From Leclercia adecarboxylata (GTDB taxonomy: Bacteria > Pseudomonadota > Gammaproteobacteria > Enterobacterales > Enterobacteriaceae): a stretch of DNA of 64,000 nucleotides. The notes under the pieces are model-generated. The model was not told the DNA's origin. It ran no database searches and worked only from the letters and a program-made list of their open reading frames with translations. Positions 56,667 through 64,000 of this stretch are shown piece after piece (position 1 is the first letter of the stretch; every line of letters starts with the position of its first letter). The position numbers were made by a program, and so were the translations under genes. The stretch is from positions 2,542,001 to 2,606,000 of the forward strand of contig NZ_CP098325.1 in NCBI RefSeq assembly GCF_023639785.1, read 5' to 3'.

Positions 56667-57626
56667 TTACTGAATTAGCTTCATATAAAAGGTGAAAGGA
56701 TATTTTTTATTCCCTGCTGCATTTGACCATACTCCTTTAAACTGCCCTTTCTCCAACAGACCATCAAACGTCTCCATTCCCTCAGGGACAGAGGCTGACA
56801 GCGTCAACCTATCACCGTCCCGACGACCAGTTACATTTATTTTTTTCTTCATTTTTTCATAAAAATAAAAACCAGAAGCATTATTATCATTATATTCGAG
56901 GTGCAAACCCATTCTAAATTTATCGTTCAACCTCCCGATATAATTAACTGAATCAAAGTCTATATCACAACTACTTAAACAGCCAATATCATTCAAATTT
57001 ATAGCATCAATATCTTTACTATCAAGAGCAATCACAGAAAGCTGATTTTTTTCAACACCATCAGTAATTTGTGACAGATAAAATAAGATGTCATTTCCGG
57101 TATATTTATTTGGGCCGTATGATAACTTATTTTGATTGACACATAATTCTGAAGCTACTTGTAATAGTAAGCCATCTTTTTTTTCAGGCATTTTCCCTGC
57201 TGATGTATCACATTCCTTGCCAGACTATTTCTTCACGTTGTTATTAAAATCAATAGAACTCTCAATGTAATAATAGTTAACAGGTGAAAGGTGTTTATTG
57301 TGATACTTAAACGAAATAAACTCTATAGCTTTGGTGCTAACAAGATACACTTTTGAAAAAACATCTCTTTCTCCATACTTTTGCAAAGAGACACTTTCTG
57401 TTGTTTCATTCATATCAAAATAAGGGAATATGTTTTTCCCATTTTCAGTATCTGCCAATTCAACTTTGTAAGATACATCATCAACATTTCGTTCCATTTT
57501 CAAGAAAACATCGCAAGAAATACTTTCCTTTAGAGAACAGTTCGTGACATCTAAGTCAGCGTTTGCATGTACATAAAAGGAACATACTGATAAAAGAAAA
57601 CACCACACATTACTAAATTGTTTCAT
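56667..57626 (-). pseudogene. Periplasmic immunity-type gene split by an in-frame amber codon
   Basis: Two open stretches lie in the same frame: 57626-57228 (133 codons; signal peptide VWCFLLSVCSFYVHANA) and 57224-56667, separated only by TAG at 57227-57225. The second part, SGKECDTSAGKMPEKKDG onward through GVWSNAAGNKKYPFTFYMK, has cysteine pairs but no signal of its own. This supports a single former protein of about 319 residues. The start overlaps the preceding hydrolase by 14 bases, the usual immunity position. Alternatively the first part alone is the immunity protein. AT-rich; I do not recognise either domain. Confidence 0.65.
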
Positions 57627-58587
57627 TTATTATCACTTCAAATAATTCAGCATAATCCTTAAACTCATCAGCCTTATCAGGAATACCATGTCGATAGCCA
57701 TTGATGATTAACCTTGCATTAAAGTAATCCTTTTTACCTGATCCCAAATAAATATCTAATGTATGCCCGGCCCTGAAACCACCATCTTTCCTACCTATCA
57801 TCATAATTGAAACAGCTGTGCTGATCTCAAGACAGAGATCTGGACTGGTAACAATGTCTATACCTGTAATGGATTTAAATTTCTCATAGGAAATTTTCCA
57901 TGTTAACTGAACTAAACCACGTCCGCGATATTTATACCCATCACCAATATTTGTATTGTGGTTCAACATAGCTCTTTGTCGGTTAGATGCCGTTGGACCT
58001 GAACCATAATCGACTTCCGTCTTGCCATATGAAATATTTTCACTGATTGGTTTAAAGAACAACCTTTGCCTGTAGTCATAAGACTCTATTCTTATTTGTA
58101 GCAAGCATATACGAGAAAAATTCTTCATTAAAATCGTCAAAATAATTATAATACTGCTTCTTCATTTCATTTAGAAGCTTTTGCAATGACTCTTCAGAGT
58201 CCTGAGTCAATGCTGGGATGGTTATTTTGTTTCCTCGATCATAGAACCCAAAAACTGCAGTATGTTTTTCTTTATACTTTTGAATAAATTTTTCAATGTC
58301 AAACCATTTAGATGAACTGTTCATCGCCTCCAAAAATACTATAGGATGCATATGCCACGGTTCCGGCCCCAGTGCCACATCCTTTTCGGACACTGCCTTC
58401 ATCCATGTCATCTTATCCAGAAACTCTTCCAGATACGTTTTCCACAACGGTGCATCCGTGGTTAACGTATCCAGGTATGTATTCCAGAGCGGATCATCCT
58501 TGCCGTAGTACCATTCACTGGCGTGTTTTGCAATTACATGGTATAAGCGGTCACGGTAAGAGATATTATGGACCACCTGAAGATAAT
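57613..58587 (-). pseudogene. Third peptidoglycan-hydrolase cassette, 5'-truncated and frameshifted
   Basis: The first part (58576-58076) repeats a short piece of the shared trunk (YRDRLYHVIAKHASEWYYGK, LDKMTWMKAVSEKDVAL, PWHMHPIVFLEA) and then a new tip. At about 58080-58090 the frame breaks; the next frame continues with ESYDYRQRLFFKPISENISY, SGPTASNRQRAML and GDGYKYRGRGLVQLTW, typical of GH19/chitinase-like lysozymes. Removing AG from the AGAG at the junction gives ATNKNESYDY, close to the usual ATAKHESYDY active-site start. No upstream trunk or proper start is present. Confidence 0.8.
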
Positions 58588-58599
58588 TGAGAAATAAGC

Positions 58600-59077
58600 C
58601 TATGGAAAATTAAACCCCTCCTCATTTACATAAGGAATGTCAACTATATAATCACTTACAACACTATCACTTCTATATGAGTTCGGCAAACAATCACTAG
58701 ATTGAATAATCTTTCCATTTTTTTTGATATCAAACGACATTGTGTATTCATTTTTTTCAGAACCTTCGATTACATCAATGACATAACTGTATTTGCCGCG
58801 TTTGAAGCCATAATAAGTAACACCCATCTTGCTATCTTTGGTGCGTCTCAGTTTATTCTCTTCGTTGAAAACAACTTTTAACTCTATTTTACTATCCCTT
58901 TTAAAACCATAATTAATTTCTTTTGTAATATTATCAATGAGGAATGAAACTTCTTTACCTCCCTCTCCAGGTAATGAGCAAGTAATGATTTTAGTCACAT
59001 TCTGTTCAACTGCCAAAGCGCCTGCCGACAAAAAAAACAAAGCCCCCCCCCGCTAAAAACATCTTATGTTTTCTCAT
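58600..59077 (-). pseudogene. Periplasmic immunity-type gene put out of frame by a 9-C/G tract
   Basis: The ATG at 59077 overlaps the preceding hydrolase stop as ATGA and encodes MRKHKMFLAG. The run of nine G on the coding strand (C at 59043-59051) then shifts the frame. With eight G the peptide would read MRKHKMFLAGGALFFLSAGA followed by LA and VEQNVTK, a textbook signal peptide joined to the 58600 frame. The mature part (about 135 residues, with YYGFKRGKYSYVIDVIEG and a Cys pair) is a likely periplasmic inhibitor of the GH19 hydrolase. I do not recognise the family. Confidence 0.7.
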
Positions 59078-60648
59078 TGTAATACCGTTTCGCATAATGA
59101 ATAAGCCTCTTGTCGCTCTGCCAATCCCATATCCCCACCGTTTACTCTTTTTGTAACAGCAACAACATCACTATAACCGTTGCCTTGATCTAATGAATAG
59201 ACCTCGTAATGCAACCAAAACCATAAAGCGCTTCGAATAGCATAAGGCATTGTATTTATTGTTTCAGGATCCGAAACGGTGTCAGGTGCTTCATCATGCC
59301 AATGATCATGATACCCCTCCATAAACCCATTATATTTTTCATATCCAGTAACTTGAATTAGCCCTAGCCCTCTAAAATTATAGCCATCATCAGGATTGCT
59401 CTGTCTATTCCCATTCAATCTTAAGTAATGCTTACGGCCTATAGCTTGTTCATCAGCACGACGAATTATTCTTCCAGCAGAATTCTTCAGATAGCCATCA
59501 GTTTCTGACTCCGTTGGATGTTCTCGGTAATATCGGCTAAACGACCTTAAAGTTGCTGGTGAAAATTGAAACCCTTCCGTTTTTCCTTTCATTTGAGGAC
59601 CAACTTCCCCTTTAATTTGGGAGAAGAAATGTCGTAATCTCGTTGAGGTATCTAACTTAAACTCCTCCAACCTCCCTTGTAGTTCAACAACGACTGTATT
59701 TAAATTATCATCAGAAGCTTGTGGGAAAATAGTTTTTAACTGAGTATAAGTAACACCATCACTAGTACTAACAGCCTTAAGAAAAACAATAGGATGCATA
59801 TGCCACGGATCCGGCCCCATTATCACGCCCTTTTCCGACACAGCCTTCATCCATGTCATCTTATCCAGAAACGCTTCCAGGTACGTTTTCCATAACGGTG
59901 CGTCCGTGGTTAATGTATCCAGGTAGTTCTTCCAGAGCGAGTCATCCTTGCCGTAATACCATTCACTGGCGTGCTTCGCTATCACACGGTACAGATGGTC
60001 GCGATACGACACATTATGAACCGCCTGAAGATACTCCTGCTCCGAGTAATGTCCGTCCTGGTTACTGTCTATCAACTCCAGCAGGCGTTTATAGTTATAC
60101 TTGTTCAGCGCGTGAGTGGTCCGGGATTCCTCCTGTGCTGCTTTATACAACTGCTCCAGAATACCCTTCACCACGTTATTCGGTTGTTTTATCCCATCAA
60201 TCAGGTCAAAACTCTCTGGTGTCTTATCCAGCGTAACAAAGCCAAGCTCACCAAGCGCATACTGCGACACTTTCTGAACACTGGCTGCGGCCAGCCAGCC
60301 ACCTTCAGGCCGTATCTGATAATATGCCGCATCCCTATTACTGGTCAGCGTCTTCCCCTCAGCATCAGCGCCAGGGACTTTTGCCAGTGTCAGAATACCC
60401 GCGGCCCTTGTTTTACGACTGCCCGCAACCATTCCCCGCTCACCCTTTTCAAACAACGGTGTATCGGTTTTCCAGGTCAGATAAACAGGCGCATCCTCTT
60501 CCGCATGTCCGGGATTAGTGATGAACTTCTCCATATCATCCATGCTCAGGCACTCTATGTGTACCTGGTAGCGCGAGCGTTTGCCATTTTCTTCTGGTAG
60601 CTGATAAAAACCCATATGCCCGAGACTGTCTCCCGCACTGACAGGCAC
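59074..60648 (-). CDS. Second peptidoglycan-hydrolase cassette: shared trunk with GH19 tip, 5'-truncated
   Basis: 524 codons. Residues 1-290 repeat residues 88-377 of the hydrolase at 61724-64000, almost identically, including the EF-hand loop. From there a different tip follows: LRHFFSQIKGEVGPQMKG and NFRGLGLIQVTGYEKYN are GH19-type lysozyme features, with the Glu of KGEVG a likely acid. The N-terminal part before PVSAGDSLGHMG is missing; the only start is a GTG without a ribosome site, after an in-frame TAG. Probably a silent cassette that becomes active only if joined to a full trunk. Confidence 0.8.
   Translation of the reverse strand: MPVSAGDSLGHMGFYQLPEENGKRSRYQVHIECLSMDDMEKFITNPGHAEEDAPVYLTWKTDTPLFEKGERGMVAGSRKTRAAGILTLAKVPGADAEGKTLTSNRDAAYYQIRPEGGWLAAASVQKVSQYALGELGFVTLDKTPESFDLIDGIKQPNNVVKGILEQLYKAAQEESRTTHALNKYNYKRLLELIDSNQDGHYSEQEYLQAVHNVSYRDHLYRVIAKHASEWYYGKDDSLWKNYLDTLTTDAPLWKTYLEAFLDKMTWMKAVSEKGVIMGPDPWHMHPIVFLKAVSTSDGVTYTQLKTIFPQASDDNLNTVVVELQGRLEEFKLDTSTRLRHFFSQIKGEVGPQMKGKTEGFQFSPATLRSFSRYYREHPTESETDGYLKNSAGRIIRRADEQAIGRKHYLRLNGNRQSNPDDGYNFRGLGLIQVTGYEKYNGFMEGYHDHWHDEAPDTVSDPETINTMPYAIRSALWFWLHYEVYSLDQGNGYSDVVAVTKRVNGGDMGLAERQEAYSLCETVLQ
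59796..60645. repeat. Trunk direct repeat, downstream copy
   Basis: Pairs with 62839-63688, offset 3043 bases, same orientation. About 0.73 kb (59852-60579) appears identical to the other copy by reading; the flanks carry scattered differences. It encodes the shared trunk of two T6SS hydrolases. Confidence 0.9.
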
Positions 60649-60860
60649 ATCAGTATATTCATAACACTATCCGGATAAGCATATTTCAGCCCATGTCACC
60701 ATCTGCCATCATTAGTATATACCCTTATGTTGTACTAATCAGATGCATCGCCCTCTTCCTCTGAGAATGGCCTCTGTATTTATTGATATTAATAAAAACA
60801 ACGAATTATCTTATTAATAAAACCAGATATCAGGCGTTTTTTGTGACACGACTAAGGCAA

Positions 60861-61697
60861 CTAATATTGTGTATCCGATTCGATTACTACGTCAGCACTA
60901 TTATTTTTAGACTTAACGGAATAGCGGACAGACTCATTTTCTTGTTCAATTATTATCTCGAGCGTGTTGCGATCAGTCCATTGATAAATGATATATCCCC
61001 CATCAACAGGGTATTTAATATTTTTACTCGGCAACTTTTCCTTTAATGCATGCTGATAATGACTGAGCGCACGAATATTGGAATATACTTCAGCTATAGA
61101 TTTATTACTAAACTGACAGCTATATTTACTTCTTCCATCGTAGGCCACGCCTTCCGCAACGTCTTTACAGTATTGCCAAAAATCAATTTTATCTTTATTC
61201 CCCGAAGTTACATTCCCAGTTTTTTTCTTCATGAACACCACATAGTCTTGTTCGGAGAAAAACAAATTCCCGTTAGCTTCTATGAGTTCACTGTACGGTT
61301 CGGGACATTCTTCACCAGGCCTGAGAGATGTCAGGACAACAACATCATCCGTCAGAGGCATTTCTTCCTGTGAAAATAGTGCCTTATACATTGCCACCGT
61401 AGCTTTAGAGTAAAAATAAGAAAGCAATGTTTTGTTTATTCTGACGAAGTCGATAGAGCAGATATTTCCTTTTTCCAGTAGGGAATTCTGAATGGTGAGA
61501 ATGTTTGAATCAGTGACGATCTCGACCTGTCGAAACTGCGTTGTCAGATTGCGAACCCTGTCCGCATCCGTCATTCCTAAGACAGTAGAACTGGAGACTT
61601 TATCAAAAACCCATACATCTTTTGCCTCACTCACCTGGATGCTAGCGGTAAATGATAAAACAAAGAGGATGTAAATCCATAATAGCTTTTTATTCAC
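60861..61697 (-). CDS. Exported immunity-type protein for the M23/GH24 hydrolase
   Basis: 278 residues from a GTG with AAGGA 8 bases upstream; the signal peptide reads KKLLWIYILFVLSFTASIQV then SEA. A TTG ten codons earlier, overlapping the hydrolase stop, is another possible start. The mature protein is polar with four or five cysteines and no known motif. Position directly after a T6SS cell-wall hydrolase and periplasmic targeting suggest immunity. AT-rich. The next 212 bases (60649-60860) hold nothing I can name. Confidence 0.7.
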   Translation of the reverse strand: MNKKLLWIYILFVLSFTASIQVSEAKDVWVFDKVSSSTVLGMTDADRVRNLTTQFRQVEIVTDSNILTIQNSLLEKGNICSIDFVRINKTLLSYFYSKATVAMYKALFSQEEMPLTDDVVVLTSLRPGEECPEPYSELIEANGNLFFSEQDYVVFMKKKTGNVTSGNKDKIDFWQYCKDVAEGVAYDGRSKYSCQFSNKSIAEVYSNIRALSHYQHALKEKLPSKNIKYPVDGGYIIYQWTDRNTLEIIIEQENESVRYSVKSKNNSADVVIESDTQY

Positions 61698-61723
61698 AAT
61701 AGCATTCCTTGTTTTACATTCTG

Positions 61724-64000
61724 TCAATGAGAAGAATCATAAACATTATTATTGAATAAATCCCACTCTTTCCTCCGGCGCGTCACCAGGCCAGTTTTAC
61801 CGTCATTGGTAATATCGAGAAATTCGTCCGCTGCACCAGCATAATCTCCGCTATTAAGTTTCGATTTGAGTAAAGGTGCTTTGCGTAATGAACCGAGATT
61901 GAACAAAAGGCTTACCAACGCATCAAACTCGTACTGATAGAGATTCACCATTACTGAACTCTTAAGTTCATTTACATATGTGGGCAGTCTTTCTTCAAAA
62001 AGTTCATCAGCGCGGGCACGCGTGATGCCGTCTTTGAATTCGTCTGACAGAACGATATCCTCACACTTGCGCCTTGCAATTAAGTGACCATAACCAATGG
62101 TGCAATAGCCCTCTGAATCATTATAAGGTTTTGACTTAAATGACTCCCATCCTTTGATAAACGCTTTTCCTTCATCTGAAACCTGTAACTGGTTTATATC
62201 AACCCGGTTTCTATTTTTGACATTTTCACTGAAAGTGTTCTCGTAACCTTCGCGCAATATTTCCAACGGATCACGTAAGTCACTTCGTCGTCTGTAAGGG
62301 AGATTTGATGTATTGTTTGGAGGCGATTCAGACTCATTTCCAGGATAGTATTCAAAATGTAGCATATAAACGGTCTGCCCCGCTATAATGCAGGGATGCT
62401 TGTTTGTTTCTGGAGAAATCATTAAACCTGTTTTAGCTATTATACTACCTTGACTCACTTTATCTCCTACATTAACAGTAATACTATTAGGATCAACCTC
62501 TCCATAACGTGCAAAAAAACGTCTGTTATCATTCGTTTTATGCTCGATTGTTATTTGTGATGTCCCCATATAATAAGCTGTAATGCTTTTGACTGTTCCG
62601 TTACAAACAGCAACAATTTCTGTCGAAGGTTCGGTATATAAATCACGAGCAGCATGTTTACGACTCCCTCCGCTTCGATTTCGACCAAATATGGCCTGAG
62701 AGGCATTGCTGTCACTTAAAAATGCAGCCCAGTAATAATTTTTCCAGACTCCATTAATATCATTCTTCGGTTTGACTTTAAGCGGAAATATAATCAATTT
62801 CTGATCGTTTGAGACAGCATCTAAAAACACTACCGGATGCATATGCCACGGATCCGGCCCCAGTACCACACCCTTTTCCGACACTGCCTTCATCCATGTC
62901 ATCTTATCCAGAAACGCTTCCAGGTACGTTTTCCATAACGGTGCGTCCGTGGTTAATGTATCCAGGTAGTTCTTCCAGAGCGAGTCATCCTTGCCGTAAT
63001 ACCATTCACTGGCGTGCTTCGCTATCACACGGTACAGATGGTCGCGATACGACACATTATGAACCGCCTGAAGATACTCCTGCTCCGAGTAATGTCCGTC
63101 CTGGTTACTGTCTATCAACTCCAGCAGGCGTTTATAGTTATACTTGTTCAGCGCGTGAGTGGTCCGGGATTCCTCCTGTGCTGCTTTATACAACTGCTCC
63201 AGAATACCCTTCACCACGTTATTCGGTTGTTTTATCCCATCAATCAGGTCAAAACTCTCTGGTGTCTTATCCAGCGTAACAAAGCCAAGCTCACCAAGCG
63301 CATACTGCGACACTTTCTGAACACTGGCTGCGGCCAGCCAGCCACCTTCAGGCCGTATCTGATAATATGCCGCATCCCTATTACTGGTCAGCGTCTTCCC
63401 CTCAGCATCAGCGCCAGGGACTTTTGCCAGTGTCAGAATACCCGCGGCCCTTGTTTTACGACTGCCCGCAACCATTCCCCGCTCACCCTTTTCAAACAAC
63501 GGTGTATCGGTTTTCCAGGTCAGATAAACAGGCGCATCCTCTTCCGCATGTCCGGGATTAGTGATGAACTTCTCCATATCATCCATGCTCAGGCACTCTA
63601 TGTGTACCTGGTAGCGCGAGCGTTTCCCGTTTTCTTCCGGTAGCTGATAAAAACCCATATGCCCGAGACTGTCTCCGGCATTGACCGGTACAGGCGCTGA
63701 AGGTACATACACATCATTAAAAACGGGTTCACTACCGGATGCTGCCGGTGCAACCGACGTCAGACTGTCGCCGTCTGACACCACCCATACCCGGTCGCCC
63801 TTCTTCGGGCTATGCTTGAGATTATCCTTATCTTGCCCCAGGGTTACCAGACTGAAGGTTCTTGCAGCATCGCCATCATTCTTACCCGGACGGGTAACCT
63901 GCTGCAAAGTGTTACCGGGTTCGTAAGAAAGCGGGAAACCTGCCACCAGGTTGCCTGCATTTTTATATTGCAGTACATCGTCACGGCTCAGATAGTATGA
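61724..64000 (-). CDS. T6SS cell-wall hydrolase: trunk with EF-hand, M23 and GH24 lysozyme domains (5' end beyond window)
   Basis: The frame is open to the right edge (758 codons seen; residue numbers below count from the GTG at 63946). A trunk of about 375 residues carries an EF-hand loop, D279-x-N-x-D-G-x-Y-S-x-x-E290. Residues 420-540 resemble an M23 endopeptidase (H431-x3-D435), but the second motif reads M528-L-H530-F-E rather than HxH. Residues 590-735 are a T4-like GH24 lysozyme with E601, D610 and T616 at the same spacing as T4 E11/D20/T26. Predicted to cut peptidoglycan of target cells. First member of the tandem cassettes; the immunity-type gene follows at once. Confidence 0.85.
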   Translation of the reverse strand, partial: SYYLSRDDVLQYKNAGNLVAGFPLSYEPGNTLQQVTRPGKNDGDAARTFSLVTLGQDKDNLKHSPKKGDRVWVVSDGDSLTSVAPAASGSEPVFNDVYVPSAPVPVNAGDSLGHMGFYQLPEENGKRSRYQVHIECLSMDDMEKFITNPGHAEEDAPVYLTWKTDTPLFEKGERGMVAGSRKTRAAGILTLAKVPGADAEGKTLTSNRDAAYYQIRPEGGWLAAASVQKVSQYALGELGFVTLDKTPESFDLIDGIKQPNNVVKGILEQLYKAAQEESRTTHALNKYNYKRLLELIDSNQDGHYSEQEYLQAVHNVSYRDHLYRVIAKHASEWYYGKDDSLWKNYLDTLTTDAPLWKTYLEAFLDKMTWMKAVSEKGVVLGPDPWHMHPVVFLDAVSNDQKLIIFPLKVKPKNDINGVWKNYYWAAFLSDSNASQAIFGRNRSGGSRKHAARDLYTEPSTEIVAVCNGTVKSITAYYMGTSQITIEHKTNDNRRFFARYGEVDPNSITVNVGDKVSQGSIIAKTGLMISPETNKHPCIIAGQTVYMLHFEYYPGNESESPPNNTSNLPYRRRSDLRDPLEILREGYENTFSENVKNRNRVDINQLQVSDEGKAFIKGWESFKSKPYNDSEGYCTIGYGHLIARRKCEDIVLSDEFKDGITRARADELFEERLPTYVNELKSSVMVNLYQYEFDALVSLLFNLGSLRKAPLLKSKLNSGDYAGAADEFLDITNDGKTGLVTRRRKEWDLFNNNVYDSSH
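62839..63688. repeat. Trunk direct repeat, upstream copy
   Basis: Partner of 59796-60645. It lies inside the longer hydrolase gene and covers the trunk up to the point where the M23/GH24 tip begins. Confidence 0.9.

Noticed and set aside
62809..63643. Plus-strand frames of 156 and 209 codons opposite the hydrolase trunk, repeated at 59853-60600
   Set aside because: They recur only because the trunk DNA is duplicated; antisense shadows.
1..64000. CRISPR arrays, rRNA or tRNA genes
   Set aside because: No regularly spaced short repeats and no rRNA or tRNA signatures were seen on reading.

Overview
The window looks like chromosomal DNA of an Enterobacteriaceae member close to Enterobacter, Lelliottia or Klebsiella. 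Nearly every core protein in the first 36 kb aligns from memory, end to end, with an E. coli K-12 counterpart (paa, tynA, feaB/feaR, ydbH-ynbE-ydbL, ldhA, hslJ, ydbJ, nifJ/ydbK, ompN, ttcA, dbpA, zntB, dgcM), and gene order largely follows E. coli. Two small RNAs expected at these positions, MicC and FnrS, can be read directly. The species cannot be fixed from this window alone.

Region 1 (1-16 kb) is aromatic catabolism. The left end carries paaABCDEFG (minus strand; paaG cut by the window edge) diverging from paaZ: phenylacetyl-CoA epoxidation, isomerisation, ring opening and beta-oxidation. Next come tynA, a secreted alkylsulfatase-type metallohydrolase, a membrane diguanylate cyclase, feaB and feaR. 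TynA and FeaB turn phenylethylamine into phenylacetate, which feeds the paa pathway. The tynA and feaB promoters share a 21-bp-spaced direct repeat that I propose is the FeaR operator.

Region 2 (15.6-36 kb) is core genome: the ydbH-ynbE-ydbL envelope lipid-transport operon, ldhA, two lipoproteins, the pyruvate:flavodoxin oxidoreductase gene, micC antisense between nifJ and ompN, a KTSC protein, a GFA-family protein, a small secreted protein, ttcA, dbpA, fnrS with its FNR site, zntB, a chemoreceptor lacking a sizeable periplasmic domain, dgcM behind a sigma28-like promoter, and a DJ-1/PfpI protein.

Region 3 (36-64 kb, all minus strand) is part of a type VI secretion (T6SS) locus. Structural genes are a VasL-type TssA relative, tssE, vgrG, tssJ, tssG, tssF, tssA, tssM, an uncharacterised membrane gene and a PAAR gene; tssB/C/K/L/H and hcp are not in the window. 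Between them lie AT-rich effector/immunity modules: (i) VgrG, DUF4123 chaperone, small partner, Tox-REase-5 nuclease and Imm52; (ii) a vgrG remnant followed by a frameshifted DUF6402-type gene and a DUF6201-like gene; (iii) a scar of tssE, nuclease and vgrG fragments; and (iv) at the right edge, a tandem series of peptidoglycan hydrolases sharing one trunk but carrying different C-terminal tips (M23 plus GH24, GH19, and a broken GH19-like tip), each followed by a different immunity-type gene.

The right-edge series is the most interesting part. The two downstream copies lack their 5' ends. An approximately 0.85-kb trunk repeat is shared between the first two copies, about 0.73 kb of it apparently identical. 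Recombination across it would replace the active tip and its immunity gene in one step. Several downstream members carry small lesions: a 9-C tract that puts an immunity gene out of frame, an amber codon, and a 2-bp frameshift. These could be decay, on/off switching or sequence errors.
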